A program made the position numbers and the translations under genes. From an uncultured Actinomycetes bacterium (GTDB lineage: Bacteria > Actinomycetota > Thermoleophilia > Solirubrobacterales > Solirubrobacteraceae): a stretch of DNA of 7,230 nt. Location: NCBI GenBank assembly GCA_937888775.1, contig CALAQT010000236.1:1-7230 (forward strand), given 5' to 3'. Position 1 is the first letter of the stretch. The number at the start of each line of letters is the position of its first letter. Positions 1 through 5,370 of this stretch are shown here, in pieces. The notes below the pieces were generated by a model that was given only the letters and a program-made list of their open reading frames with translations, was not told where the DNA came from and did no database searches.

Positions 1-66
1 TCCACAGCCAAGCGAGCGTGCGAGGAAGCTGGCCCGACGCTGTCGCTTCGGACGACGTCCGAGCGC

Positions 67-150
67 GTCGACCATTTGCCCGAAGGTCGAACCACCCCGG
101 TCTCCGCAAAGGGGGCCGGGGCTTTGGCCTCTGGTTGGCGTCGGGACCGG
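67..150 (+). repeat. Structured repeat, copy 1 (stem-loop element)
   Basis: Bases 71-94 are identical over 24 nt to 1906-1929. After this block comes an 11-bp stem (95-105 with 111-121) around the loop GCAAA. An outer stem, CCGAAG (80-85) with CTTTGG (122-127), encloses it and leaves the conserved GTCGAACCA (86-94) unpaired. Weaker similarity runs on to about 150 (CGTCGGGACCGG against CGTCCGGACCGC in copy 2), and possibly left to about 56. Both copies fold the same way despite differing in the stem. The G-U pairs that allow this exist only in + strand RNA, so the + strand is probably the functional one. Candidates are a REP-like element, a small RNA, or the end of a mobile element. Confidence 0.7.
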
Positions 151-305
151 GTTCAGCGGCTGCTCGATGCCCTCGTCCCTGGCCAGCGTTGAGCCTCTGG
201 TGTGTTTAGGACCCCTACGCTCGAGCGTACAAAATGGCGCCGTGTGTCCGTCGAAGCGGGCCCACTCCACGGAGCGTCACGCTCGGCTCTTCGCTCGAGT
301 GATCG

Positions 306-339
306 GCTCGCGCCCCGGTAGGCGAGCGGCTATGCTCGC
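306..339 (+). promoter_or_regulatory. Possible alternative-hairpin leader
   Basis: The segment GCGAGC (322-327) can pair either with GCTCGC upstream (306-311, 10-nt loop) or with GCTCGC downstream (334-339, 6-nt loop). The two hairpins exclude each other. They lie 20-50 nt upstream of the ribosome binding site of the secreted-protein gene. This is an A-B-A arrangement of the kind used in attenuators, but six-base matches arise easily in DNA this GC-rich, and no leader peptide or T-run is visible. Confidence 0.2.
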
Positions 340-360
340 GCCCGAAGTCCCGCCCATCCA

Positions 361-371
361 AAGAAGGGGAG
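361..371 (+). promoter_or_regulatory. Ribosome binding site of secreted-protein gene
   Basis: The purine-rich AAGAAGGGGAG ends 7 nt before a GTG codon at 379. It is a strong Shine-Dalgarno match and decides for the GTG start, which also puts a normal signal peptide at the N terminus. Confidence 0.75.
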
Positions 372-378
372 CCAGCAC

Positions 379-1170
379 GTGCGCCGTCTGACTTGTGTCA
401 CCTTGCTCGTATCTGCATTCGGCTTATGCTCTGTTACACCGGGCTACGCTGAAGGCGGGCCGAGCATCGCTACCGCGCCGGCGATCGCCCCCGGGGTTCA
501 GGAGTTCGGGAGCCTGTCTTCACCCGTGGGTGAACACGTCGACCTAGGTGTTTGCTACACCGCGTTTCGATCCTGGTGGTTGCTGCCCACGATCGCTGGT
601 GATGCAATACAGATCGACTGGGAAGCGCTCAACGGCGGCGTCACGCTGAACCTCCTACCGGCTGGCACCACGGACTTCAACTTCCCTCAGGCCACGCCCC
701 TCACATCCGGCGGGCTCAGCGCGGCCAACAACAAGGGCGAACTCAAGTATCAGGCGGCTGGGGCAGGCAATGTGCCCGTCGAGTTCATCGTCAGGGACGG
801 TGGGGGGGGGAGCTGCGGGCGGGTCTTTCAAGCTCCCGGCCCGTACAACTTCACCCTTCTTGTCACGCATGCTCTCAACTTGGCGCTACCAAACGTCGGC
901 ACCCTGCGCCCGGCTGGCGCGCTGACGGTCGCCGTGCACAACCCCGAAGGCGGACCGATCAACGATCCAGCCGTCCGTGTCGAAGTCCAGATCAAAGGCC
1001 GCGGCTCGTGGTACACGATTGGCGTCGCTGGCGTGACGACCTCTGCGGCCGTGGTGCCGTTCAAGATCCCGAGGCGGCTCCGCCACCAGCATGTGACCCT
1101 GCGGGCGCTTGCGAATGGGGTCGGCTACGGCCCGGCGTCGAGCTCGCATCTCAAAGTGCGGACGCGCTAG
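379..1170 (+). CDS. Secreted two-domain beta-rich protein, function unknown
   Basis: This encodes 263 residues from a GTG start with a strong ribosome binding site. Residues 1-24 form a Sec signal peptide: MRR, a hydrophobic core, and a likely cut after GYA (A24). Residues 25-165 resemble a pre-peptidase-C-terminal-like beta-sandwich. The pattern has a hydrophobic strand before D80-W81-E82, then alternating hydrophobics and PAGTTDF (95-101), where such folds often bind calcium or carbohydrate. C59 and C146 could form its disulfide. Residues 166-263 look like a second all-beta, Ig/fibronectin-like domain (LTVAVHNPEGGPI, 182-194) with a basic C terminus. Nothing enzymatic is visible, so a surface or matrix role is inference only. 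From memory, such proteins are common in Thermoleophilia. The gene stands alone, flanked by the two copies of the structured repeat. A run of nine G (802-810) lies inside it. Confidence 0.85.
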   Translation: MRRLTCVTLLVSAFGLCSVTPGYAEGGPSIATAPAIAPGVQEFGSLSSPVGEHVDLGVCYTAFRSWWLLPTIAGDAIQIDWEALNGGVTLNLLPAGTTDFNFPQATPLTSGGLSAANNKGELKYQAAGAGNVPVEFIVRDGGGGSCGRVFQAPGPYNFTLLVTHALNLALPNVGTLRPAGALTVAVHNPEGGPINDPAVRVEVQIKGRGSWYTIGVAGVTTSAAVVPFKIPRRLRHQHVTLRALANGVGYGPASSSHLKVRTR

Positions 1171-1333
1171 GCGTAGGTCGCATCGTCTGAGCCTCCGCGG
1201 GGTGCCTGATGCGCGCCCGCCGACCCGGGACCCGTCCAACGCTCAACACGGCGCACCCGGGGATGCTGCGAAGGGCTCATCGAGCCGCCCGCGACCGTGC
1301 GTCTCCCGGTGCACAACGCCGCCAAATGTGGTG

Positions 1334-1354
1334 GAGGCCGTGAAATACGGCCTC
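1334..1354. repeat. Inverted repeat, 8-bp stem
   Basis: GAGGCCGT (1334-1341) and ACGGCCTC (1347-1354) pair perfectly around the 5-nt loop GAAAT. It lies about 165 nt after the stop of the secreted-protein gene. No T-run follows on either strand, so it is not a standard intrinsic terminator. It could be a terminator without a U-tract or a relic of a mobile-element end. Confidence 0.4.
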
Positions 1355-1446
1355 ACGCAGCACAAGGACTACAAACCCGATGGCGCAACCGCTGGCCGCC
1401 ACTTCTAACCGTTGTGAGCCGCTGCCTGCACGCGCCGCTCGCCGCC

Positions 1447-1665
1447 GATCGGGCGGAGGTGTTCACCCGGGCGTTTCGGCTCTCATCCACAGGATCATCG
1501 AGTGGGTACGCACGGTCCGCGAGGAGTGCCTGGACTGGCCTGCTCATCTTTGGCAAAGGGGCAACTCGAGCGAACGCTCCACACCTACATCGACCACTAC
1601 AACCGCCAGCGGCCCCACCGGGCGCTCGGGCTCGCGGCGCCAGACCCGCCACGCGAGCTGATTGC
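1447..1665 (+). pseudogene. IS481/IS3-like transposase C-terminal relic, two frameshifts
   Basis: The end of an rve integrase core can be read across three frames. First comes EWVRTVREECLDW (1500-1538), then LLIFGKG (1540-1560) after one extra base, then QLERTLHTYIDHYNRQRPHR and ALGL (from 1562) after another. Joined, they give the typical C terminus in which the catalytic glutamate sits in REE and the tail ends YNxxRPHRALGL. Farther left, DRAEVFTRAF (1447-1476) may match the DRDAKFTRAF segment seen in such enzymes. If so, roughly 25 residues between the two pieces have been deleted. The N-terminal helix-turn-helix and the first catalytic aspartate were not found. The relic cannot make a working transposase. 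I am sure of the superfamily but not of the exact IS family. Confidence 0.8.
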
Positions 1666-1725
1666 GTTCCCGCACGCGGCCGGGGCTCGCGAGCAGTCTG
1701 AGCTTCCCGTGTTAGTCGACATCGG

Positions 1726-1890
1726 ACGATCGGGGCGCTTGAAGTACCCCAGCTGCCCAGGAATCCTCGGGAAAAGGTGGCGCAGGCGCTTGCTGGCGAC
1801 CGCCAGGAACCGCCGGTCAGACGGTATCCCCATGATCGCCTGCGCGACGCAGAGCGTGACGAGCTCCGCGTCTGTGACGCTTCTCCTGGC
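1726..1890 (-). pseudogene. IS982-family transposase N-terminal fragment
   Basis: Read on the minus strand, this encodes RRSVTDAELVTLCVAQAIMG, then a segment containing SDRRFL, RLRHLFPRIPGQ and GYFKRP. It matches the helical N-terminal region of IS982 transposases, which carries a (L/V)(S/T)D(A/S)E(L/V) motif, AQ(A/V)(L/I)(L/M)G, a SE/DRR/W(F/L)L motif, HLFP.(L/I)P and GYNKR. Similarity stops after KRPDRP (near 1726), where the sequence runs into the other relic. The DDE catalytic domain is therefore absent. The frame is open but runs into unrelated sequence at both ends. The second structured repeat lies directly at its 5' side (1902 onward), so that repeat could belong to the end of the same element. 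Confidence 0.75.
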
Positions 1891-1901
1891 GTCCCACGGC
1901 C

Positions 1902-1983
1902 GTCCACCATTTGCCCGAAGGTCGAACCATCCTGGCCCCAGATGATGGGGCCGGGGTTCGGCTTCCGCAGGACGTCCGGACCG
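1902..1983 (+). repeat. Structured repeat, copy 2 (stem-loop element)
   Basis: This is the second copy of the element at 67-150. The 24-nt block 1906-1929 is identical. The inner stem pairs 1930-1940 with 1946-1956 around GATGA, and the outer stem pairs CCGAA (1915-1919) with TTCGG (1957-1961). The left arm of the inner stem differs from copy 1 at five of 11 positions, yet every pair is kept. Pair 105-111 (C-G) becomes 1940-1946 (A-T), a true compensating change, and the rest are G-U exchanges. The repeat borders the IS982 relic. Confidence 0.7.
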
Positions 1984-2087
1984 CATACGAAGACTCGTTG
2001 AAGCTCTGAGCGCCGGTCGGTCTTGAGACGACAGTGGGGACTAGTAGCTGGCTCAAGAGGATGCCCAGCCCGGCCAGATGCGGCGTG

Positions 2088-2108
2088 TGGACTTCCCAGG
2101 GAAGTCCA
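2088..2108. promoter_or_regulatory. 21-bp perfect palindrome, probable operator
   Basis: The arms TGGACTTCCC (2088-2097) and GGGAAGTCCA (2099-2108) are exact inverse complements around a single central A. This is far more symmetry than expected by chance, and a 0-1 nt centre suits a dimeric repressor or activator rather than an RNA hairpin. It lies 91 bases before the start of the mau-like operon in the only upstream non-coding space, so it probably controls that operon. The regulator is not in the window. A promoter could not be placed with confidence. Confidence 0.6.
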
Positions 2109-2198
2109 AGAGGGTATCGTCGGGTTGATGCCTAACGACCTGACGGGGGACTCCGCCGATGGCTAGATCGCTCTCATGGTCGTAGGCAGTCGCCGAAG

Positions 2199-3089
2199 AT
2201 GACGACGGTCGCCTCTATCTGGCTTGTATTGATCCTTGGCGCTGCCGCCAGCCTGAAGGCATGGCGGGCGGATCGGGCTGCCGCGGCGCTTGCGACGTAC
2301 GGCATCGCAAGCGGGCGAGGCCAGCGCGTGACGGTCTGGGCGCTCATCTCGGTCGAGTTCGCGTTGGCGAGCGCCTTGGCGGTGGGTGTGCCGTGGGCGG
2401 CAGGTGCCATCGCCGGGCTCTGTCTCGCGTTTACTGTCCTTACGTTGGCGGCGCTGCTGGCGGGTCGCAAGGGTCGGCCGTGCGCATGTTTCGGGAGTGC
2501 CTCTCGGCTGGGCTGGTCCTCGCCGAGTCGTGCGGCGGCACTGGCGGCGGTGGCGGGCGTGATGGCCCTCGGGTGGCTGCCGCAGGCACCCTCGGGCTAT
2601 GACCAATGGCTAACGGTAGGCCTGTCTGTCAGCGTCGCGGCGGTTGCGGCTCTCGCAGTAGCAGTGCTTGCTCTCGCCCGTGAGGTCGGCGTGCTGCGTC
2701 TAGGGGTGGGCGGCCGGGGAGCGTTGGAAATTCCCCACGAGGGTCCACAAGTGGGCTCGCGGCAGGCGTGGGCGGCGGCGGTGCACAGGGCCCCCCGAGC
2801 GTTGCTGCGGCTGGCGATCTTTACCTCTGAGGGTTGCCCGCTGTGCCGGCAGGTCGAGCCCGCGGTGCAGCATGTTGCTGCCGATCCATTGCTAGCGGTA
2901 CGGCTCTTCGATGAGGCCGCGGACTCCGCGACTTGGAGACAGGCTGAGGTACCGGGAAGCCCGTATGCCGTCGCGCTGAACCTCGAAGGGGTTGTCCTGG
3001 CGAAGGGGACGTTCAACAGCCTTGGCCAGCTTGAGAGCATCCTCGGCACTGCTCGCGTCCGCGAAAAGGAACTCCCGGTTGCCGCCTGA
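2199..3089 (+). CDS. mauED: MauE-MauD fusion: redox membrane protein with thioredoxin domain
   Basis: This encodes 296 residues. The first 160 form a four-helix MauE/DoxX-type membrane domain with segments near 5-20, 45-90, 110-128 and 138-160. Between helices 2 and 3 lies CACFG (C95, C97), the redox motif typical of MauE. After the linker RGALEIPHEGPQVG (173-186), as in MauD, comes an extracytoplasmic thioredoxin-like domain (about 200-290). It has GCPLC (C213, C216) as active site, the expected cis-proline P255 in VPGSPY, and the MauD-like ending KGTFNSLGQLESI. In classical mau operons mauE and mauD are separate neighbouring genes needed to make the disulfide-rich light chain. Here one chain would carry electrons or oxidising power through the membrane to the thioredoxin. 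The ATG at 2199 is chosen because it leads directly into the first helix; its ribosome binding site (GTAGGCAG) is weak. The gene overlaps the next by 11 nt. Confidence 0.88.
   Translation: MTTVASIWLVLILGAAASLKAWRADRAAAALATYGIASGRGQRVTVWALISVEFALASALAVGVPWAAGAIAGLCLAFTVLTLAALLAGRKGRPCACFGSASRLGWSSPSRAAALAAVAGVMALGWLPQAPSGYDQWLTVGLSVSVAAVAALAVAVLALAREVGVLRLGVGGRGALEIPHEGPQVGSRQAWAAAVHRAPRALLRLAIFTSEGCPLCRQVEPAVQHVAADPLLAVRLFDEAADSATWRQAEVPGSPYAVALNLEGVVLAKGTFNSLGQLESILGTARVREKELPVAA
3064..3070 (+). promoter_or_regulatory. Ribosome binding site fixing a TTG start for the light-chain gene
   Basis: AAAAGGA sits inside the end of the preceding gene, 8 nt before the TTG at 3079. An ATG farther upstream (2992) would add 29 residues that are only an out-of-frame reading of the thioredoxin domain. 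The TTG puts the twin-arginine motif at residues 20-21, a normal position. Confidence 0.65.
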
Positions 3090-3663
3090 CCCCCCCGAGG
3101 AGCATTTCGCTGACGCGGTTCTGCGTCACAGCAGCCGCCGCGGATTCCTGGAGTGGGCTGGTATGGCGATCATTGGGCTGGCCGGGGCAGGCACTGCTGC
3201 AAGGGCGGTGCTTCCCGACGAGGCGGACGCGTACACGAATTTCTGCGGTCACACCTACACGACCGGTAACTGCCCGCACCCGACCGGCCTACCGAGGGTG
3301 GACCGCCACGACTACCCGCTGCGTGCCAGCGACGGACACCCAGTCGATGATCTCGGGCGCCCGATCAACGCTCAGGGCCACCCGGTCGATGACCACGGCC
3401 ACATCCTTCGCGAACCAGACGGCGAGCCGCTGTCGCCGGGACCGCGATCGAAGGTCTGCCCGGCTGCAGGTCGGGATTACGGCCTGAAGCTCCAAACCGA
3501 CGGCTCCTGGTATCGGTGTTGTGGAGGGCGGGTGCGCAGGTTGATGGACTGCTGTGGCTATACGAATGTGCGCATCAACGGCGACGCTGCCCTGACCGGC
3601 TACTGCTACGCGGGACGCAACGTCTTCTGTGTGCAGTACTACGACACGATGATGCCTTGCTGA
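3079..3663 (+). CDS. mauA: Methylamine dehydrogenase light-chain homologue, Tat-exported, lacking TTQ tryptophans
   Basis: This encodes 194 residues. SSRRGFLEW (18-26) and a hydrophobic stretch (28-45) form a Tat signal, as in true MauA. The mature part has ten cysteines (56, 65, 127, 147, 148, 158, 159, 176, 184, 194); the MADH light chain uses twelve in six disulfides. LSPGPRSKVC (118-127), RCCGG and DCCGY (157-161), and GYC followed by C184 line up by eye with SWVASC, DCCGY and WC of MADH. At the places of the two tryptophans that make tryptophan tryptophylquinone there are R123 and Y175, and the only mature tryptophan is W144. Between C65 and C127 lies a heptad repeat with glycines at 86, 93, 100 and 107. 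The membership of the family is well supported; amine dehydrogenase activity is not. The flanking MauED and MauF-like proteins fit a need for disulfide formation. Confidence 0.85.
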   Translation: MPPDPPEEHFADAVLRHSSRRGFLEWAGMAIIGLAGAGTAARAVLPDEADAYTNFCGHTYTTGNCPHPTGLPRVDRHDYPLRASDGHPVDDLGRPINAQGHPVDDHGHILREPDGEPLSPGPRSKVCPAAGRDYGLKLQTDGSWYRCCGGRVRRLMDCCGYTNVRINGDAALTGYCYAGRNVFCVQYYDTMMPC

Positions 3664-5153
3664 GCGGGCTGGCCATCTGCGCCGCGATCACCGCGCTTAT
3701 CGCCGGAGTCACCGGTGCCTGGTCACCGTGCGGTTTCTCGATGGTCGAGACGATCGGTAGCGCTCTCGGCGACGCTCGACGAGCTGCCACGCTGGCGGCG
3801 AGCGTGACGTTCGCTGTCGGCGCCGTGATCGGCGGCATCGTGACATTCGGTGGGCTTGCTGTGGTGGGGAACCTGGTCGACCACGGGGCGAGCGGTCTAC
3901 GAGAGGCTCTGGGCGCAACCCTCGCGTTGGCGGCCGCCATCGCGGACTGGCGGGGTGTGAAGATCGCACCTCAGATCCGCCGGCAGGTACCCGAGCGCTG
4001 GCGCTGGACGATGCCGCTACCCCTGGCTTGCAGCCTTTACGGCGTCCTGTTGGGGCTTGGGTTCACCACGTTCGTGCTCACGTTTGCGGTGTGGGCGCTG
4101 GCGGGTATCAGCTTCGCCGCGGGCAACCCGACCCTGGGAGTGCTCGTCGGTGTTGCGTTCGGTGTGGGACGAGCTCTGCCCGTCTTGTGGATGGCGCCCA
4201 GTCTCCACAGCGGCGGCGGGGCCCGACGACTAGATGAGATGGCCACCGAGCCGCGAATGTGGCTCGGCCTGCGCCGGCTCGACGCGCTCGGGCTGAGCCT
4301 GTGCGCTCTGTTTCTAAGCGGCGCGAGCGCAACGGCAGCGGTGTTGCCCAACGCGACGGACCCCTCGGCAGCACGTGGCGAGTTGGCGTGGCAACAGGTC
4401 AACGGTCCAGGTGAGCTGCGCCTGCAATCCGGTCGGACGATCCCCTTGCCCGGAAGCTACCCGGCGCTCGGCGAATCACTGATCGCCTGGCAGAAAGAAG
4501 GCCAGATCACAGTCGCCGATCCAACCTCCATGGCGGCCATGGCCACCTTTCCCGTAGCGGGCGTAAACGCTCTAGCTGTCTCAGACACCTGGATCGTCTA
4601 CCGAGACCAGGGGTCACACGGTGAGGAGGACCTCATCGGCGTTTCACTCCTCATCCCTGCAACGAGGCGCTACATCGCCGGCTCGAAGCGAGCGGGAGAG
4701 ATCGGGCGTCCAGCGCTCGACGGCTCGAATGTCGTCTTCACCGACGACACTCCACTGCGCAACACGATCGCGATGGTAAATCTGTCGACCGGTGCACGCC
4801 GCGTCCTGCGCTCCACCCAACGCGGCGCTGCGTTATTGAACCCCTCCATGCTGAACGGCCGGCTGCTCTATGAGCGAGTTGATCGCTGCGCTCAGCAGCT
4901 CCGCATCGGGTCACCCAGCACAACGAGGAACGACCGGGTGCTACTCAGCCTGCCGTCGACGGTGCAACGCGATCCGGGATATCAGCCCGGATACGAACAC
5001 GCCTACAACACCGCGAGCCTCTGTCTCAATCGCGCCACCGGCCCAGGCGGCACGAGGCAGCTTGGGCCGACTGCCCTGGGTGCCTCGGCCGCCTACGTCA
5101 CCGAGATACCGTCGAATCGCCCTGATGCTCACATCATCACCGTCTCACGCTAG
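3657..5153 (+). CDS. MauF/CcdA-like membrane domain fused to a beta-propeller
   Basis: From TTG 3657 this encodes 498 residues. It overlaps the light-chain stop by 7 nt, which suggests translational coupling; no good ribosome binding site is seen. Residues 4-183 hold about six membrane helices. The first carries GAWSPCGFSM (C25) and the fourth carries C125 in PLACSLYG. Two cysteines in paired helices, one in an SPCGF context, are the pattern of the CcdA/DsbD family, to which MauF belongs. A further helix (209-229) leads to an extracytoplasmic part (about 235-498) with four or five repeats of the type LGESLIAWQ, DTWIVYRDQ, DGSNVVFTDD and NGRLLYERVD. These are beta-propeller blades of the TolB/WD40-like kind, with two cysteines in the last part. 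The MADH heavy chain is also a propeller, so this could be its tethered counterpart, though it is shorter and no sequence match is claimed. Upstream in-frame extension to 3516 would be read over the light-chain gene and is unlikely. Confidence 0.75.
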   Translation: MLSGLAICAAITALIAGVTGAWSPCGFSMVETIGSALGDARRAATLAASVTFAVGAVIGGIVTFGGLAVVGNLVDHGASGLREALGATLALAAAIADWRGVKIAPQIRRQVPERWRWTMPLPLACSLYGVLLGLGFTTFVLTFAVWALAGISFAAGNPTLGVLVGVAFGVGRALPVLWMAPSLHSGGGARRLDEMATEPRMWLGLRRLDALGLSLCALFLSGASATAAVLPNATDPSAARGELAWQQVNGPGELRLQSGRTIPLPGSYPALGESLIAWQKEGQITVADPTSMAAMATFPVAGVNALAVSDTWIVYRDQGSHGEEDLIGVSLLIPATRRYIAGSKRAGEIGRPALDGSNVVFTDDTPLRNTIAMVNLSTGARRVLRSTQRGAALLNPSMLNGRLLYERVDRCAQQLRIGSPSTTRNDRVLLSLPSTVQRDPGYQPGYEHAYNTASLCLNRATGPGGTRQLGPTALGASAAYVTEIPSNRPDAHIITVSR

Positions 5154-5267
5154 CTCCTCCGCTCGTCGTCGTCAGCGCGAGGCAGCCCGATGTCGCAGAG
5201 TACGCCGAGCGCATTGAGAGCCACGATGTGAGCCATTCTGGGACGGAGACTCCACCAAACTGGGGTC

Positions 5268-5370
5268 AGATCACCGGCGTACGGGCCGGGCGTAGTCCCT
5301 GTGACGGTCACCACAGCAGGAGGCACGAGCAACCCAGGCGGCTCAGCCGATCAGTACAGGTACGTGAACC
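5268..5370 (+). pseudogene. IPT/TIG-domain C-terminal relic
   Basis: One frame reads SPAYGPGVVPVTVTTAGGTS and then ends NPGGSADQYRYV. This is the classic end of an IPT/TIG immunoglobulin-like repeat: P, G, V.VTVTT.GGTS, then S..D.Y.YV. The frame is open only from 5232, and the first half of the domain is missing. After the match it runs into arginine-rich sequence with no domain. It is best read as the left-over tail of a secreted, repeat-containing adhesin-like protein. It could instead be the end of a very short gene, but no start with a ribosome binding site is seen. Confidence 0.6.

Larger units (their letters stand above)
1..378. other. Non-coding 5' region with repeat and leader hairpins
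   Basis: No convincing gene lies here. The short open frames have no recognisable domain and are arginine/proline-rich, as expected of frames in GC-rich non-coding DNA. The stretch holds the first copy of a structured repeat (about 56-150), a small inverted repeat at 48-62 (TCGGAC, three bases, GTCCGA), and a leader with alternative hairpins (306-339). It ends in the ribosome binding site of the secreted-protein gene. Any promoter for that gene must lie here, but I see no clear -35/-10 pair. Confidence 0.6.
1171..2198. other. Gene-free stretch with IS relics and operon control region
   Basis: No intact gene lies here. From left to right it holds a hairpin at 1334-1354, a frameshifted rve-type transposase relic (about 1447-1665, +), an IS982-type transposase fragment (about 1726-1890, -), the second structured repeat (1902-1983), a weak 7-bp inverted repeat (2021-2027 with 2052-2058), and a 21-bp palindrome (2088-2108) upstream of the mau-like operon. 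Bases 1171-1330 show nothing recognisable. No terminal inverted repeats of an intact insertion sequence were found by eye. Confidence 0.65.

Noticed and set aside
86..94. Possible tRNA T-arm (GGTCGAACC or its complement GGTTCGACC)
   Set aside because: The flanking bases do not form a T stem and no acceptor or anticodon arm is present; the sequence belongs to the structured repeat.
886..1239. Minus-strand open frame of 117 codons
   Set aside because: It lies opposite the secreted-protein gene, is arginine-rich and has no domain; it is a shadow of GC-rich coding sequence.
1353..1910. Minus-strand open frame of 185 codons
   Set aside because: It reads the two transposase relics in the wrong frame; the composition is Ser/Arg/Ala-rich and only the other minus frame matches IS982.
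2176..2202. Tiny 8-codon leader frame ending in ATGA at the mauED start
   Set aside because: Start-stop overlap is suggestive of coupling, but the frame has no ribosome binding site and such short frames are common by chance.
2163..2606. Minus-strand open frame of 147 codons opposite the MauE domain
   Set aside because: Low-complexity Arg/Gln/His-rich translation opposite a well-recognised gene.
3516..3656. Upstream ATG start of the membrane-propeller gene
   Set aside because: It would read most of the cysteine-rich end of the light-chain gene in another frame, giving an arginine/leucine-rich N terminus with no signal; the TTG at 3657 leads straight into the first helix.
4028..4402. Frames on both strands inside the membrane-propeller gene
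   Set aside because: They overlap recognisable membrane helices and have no domain of their own.
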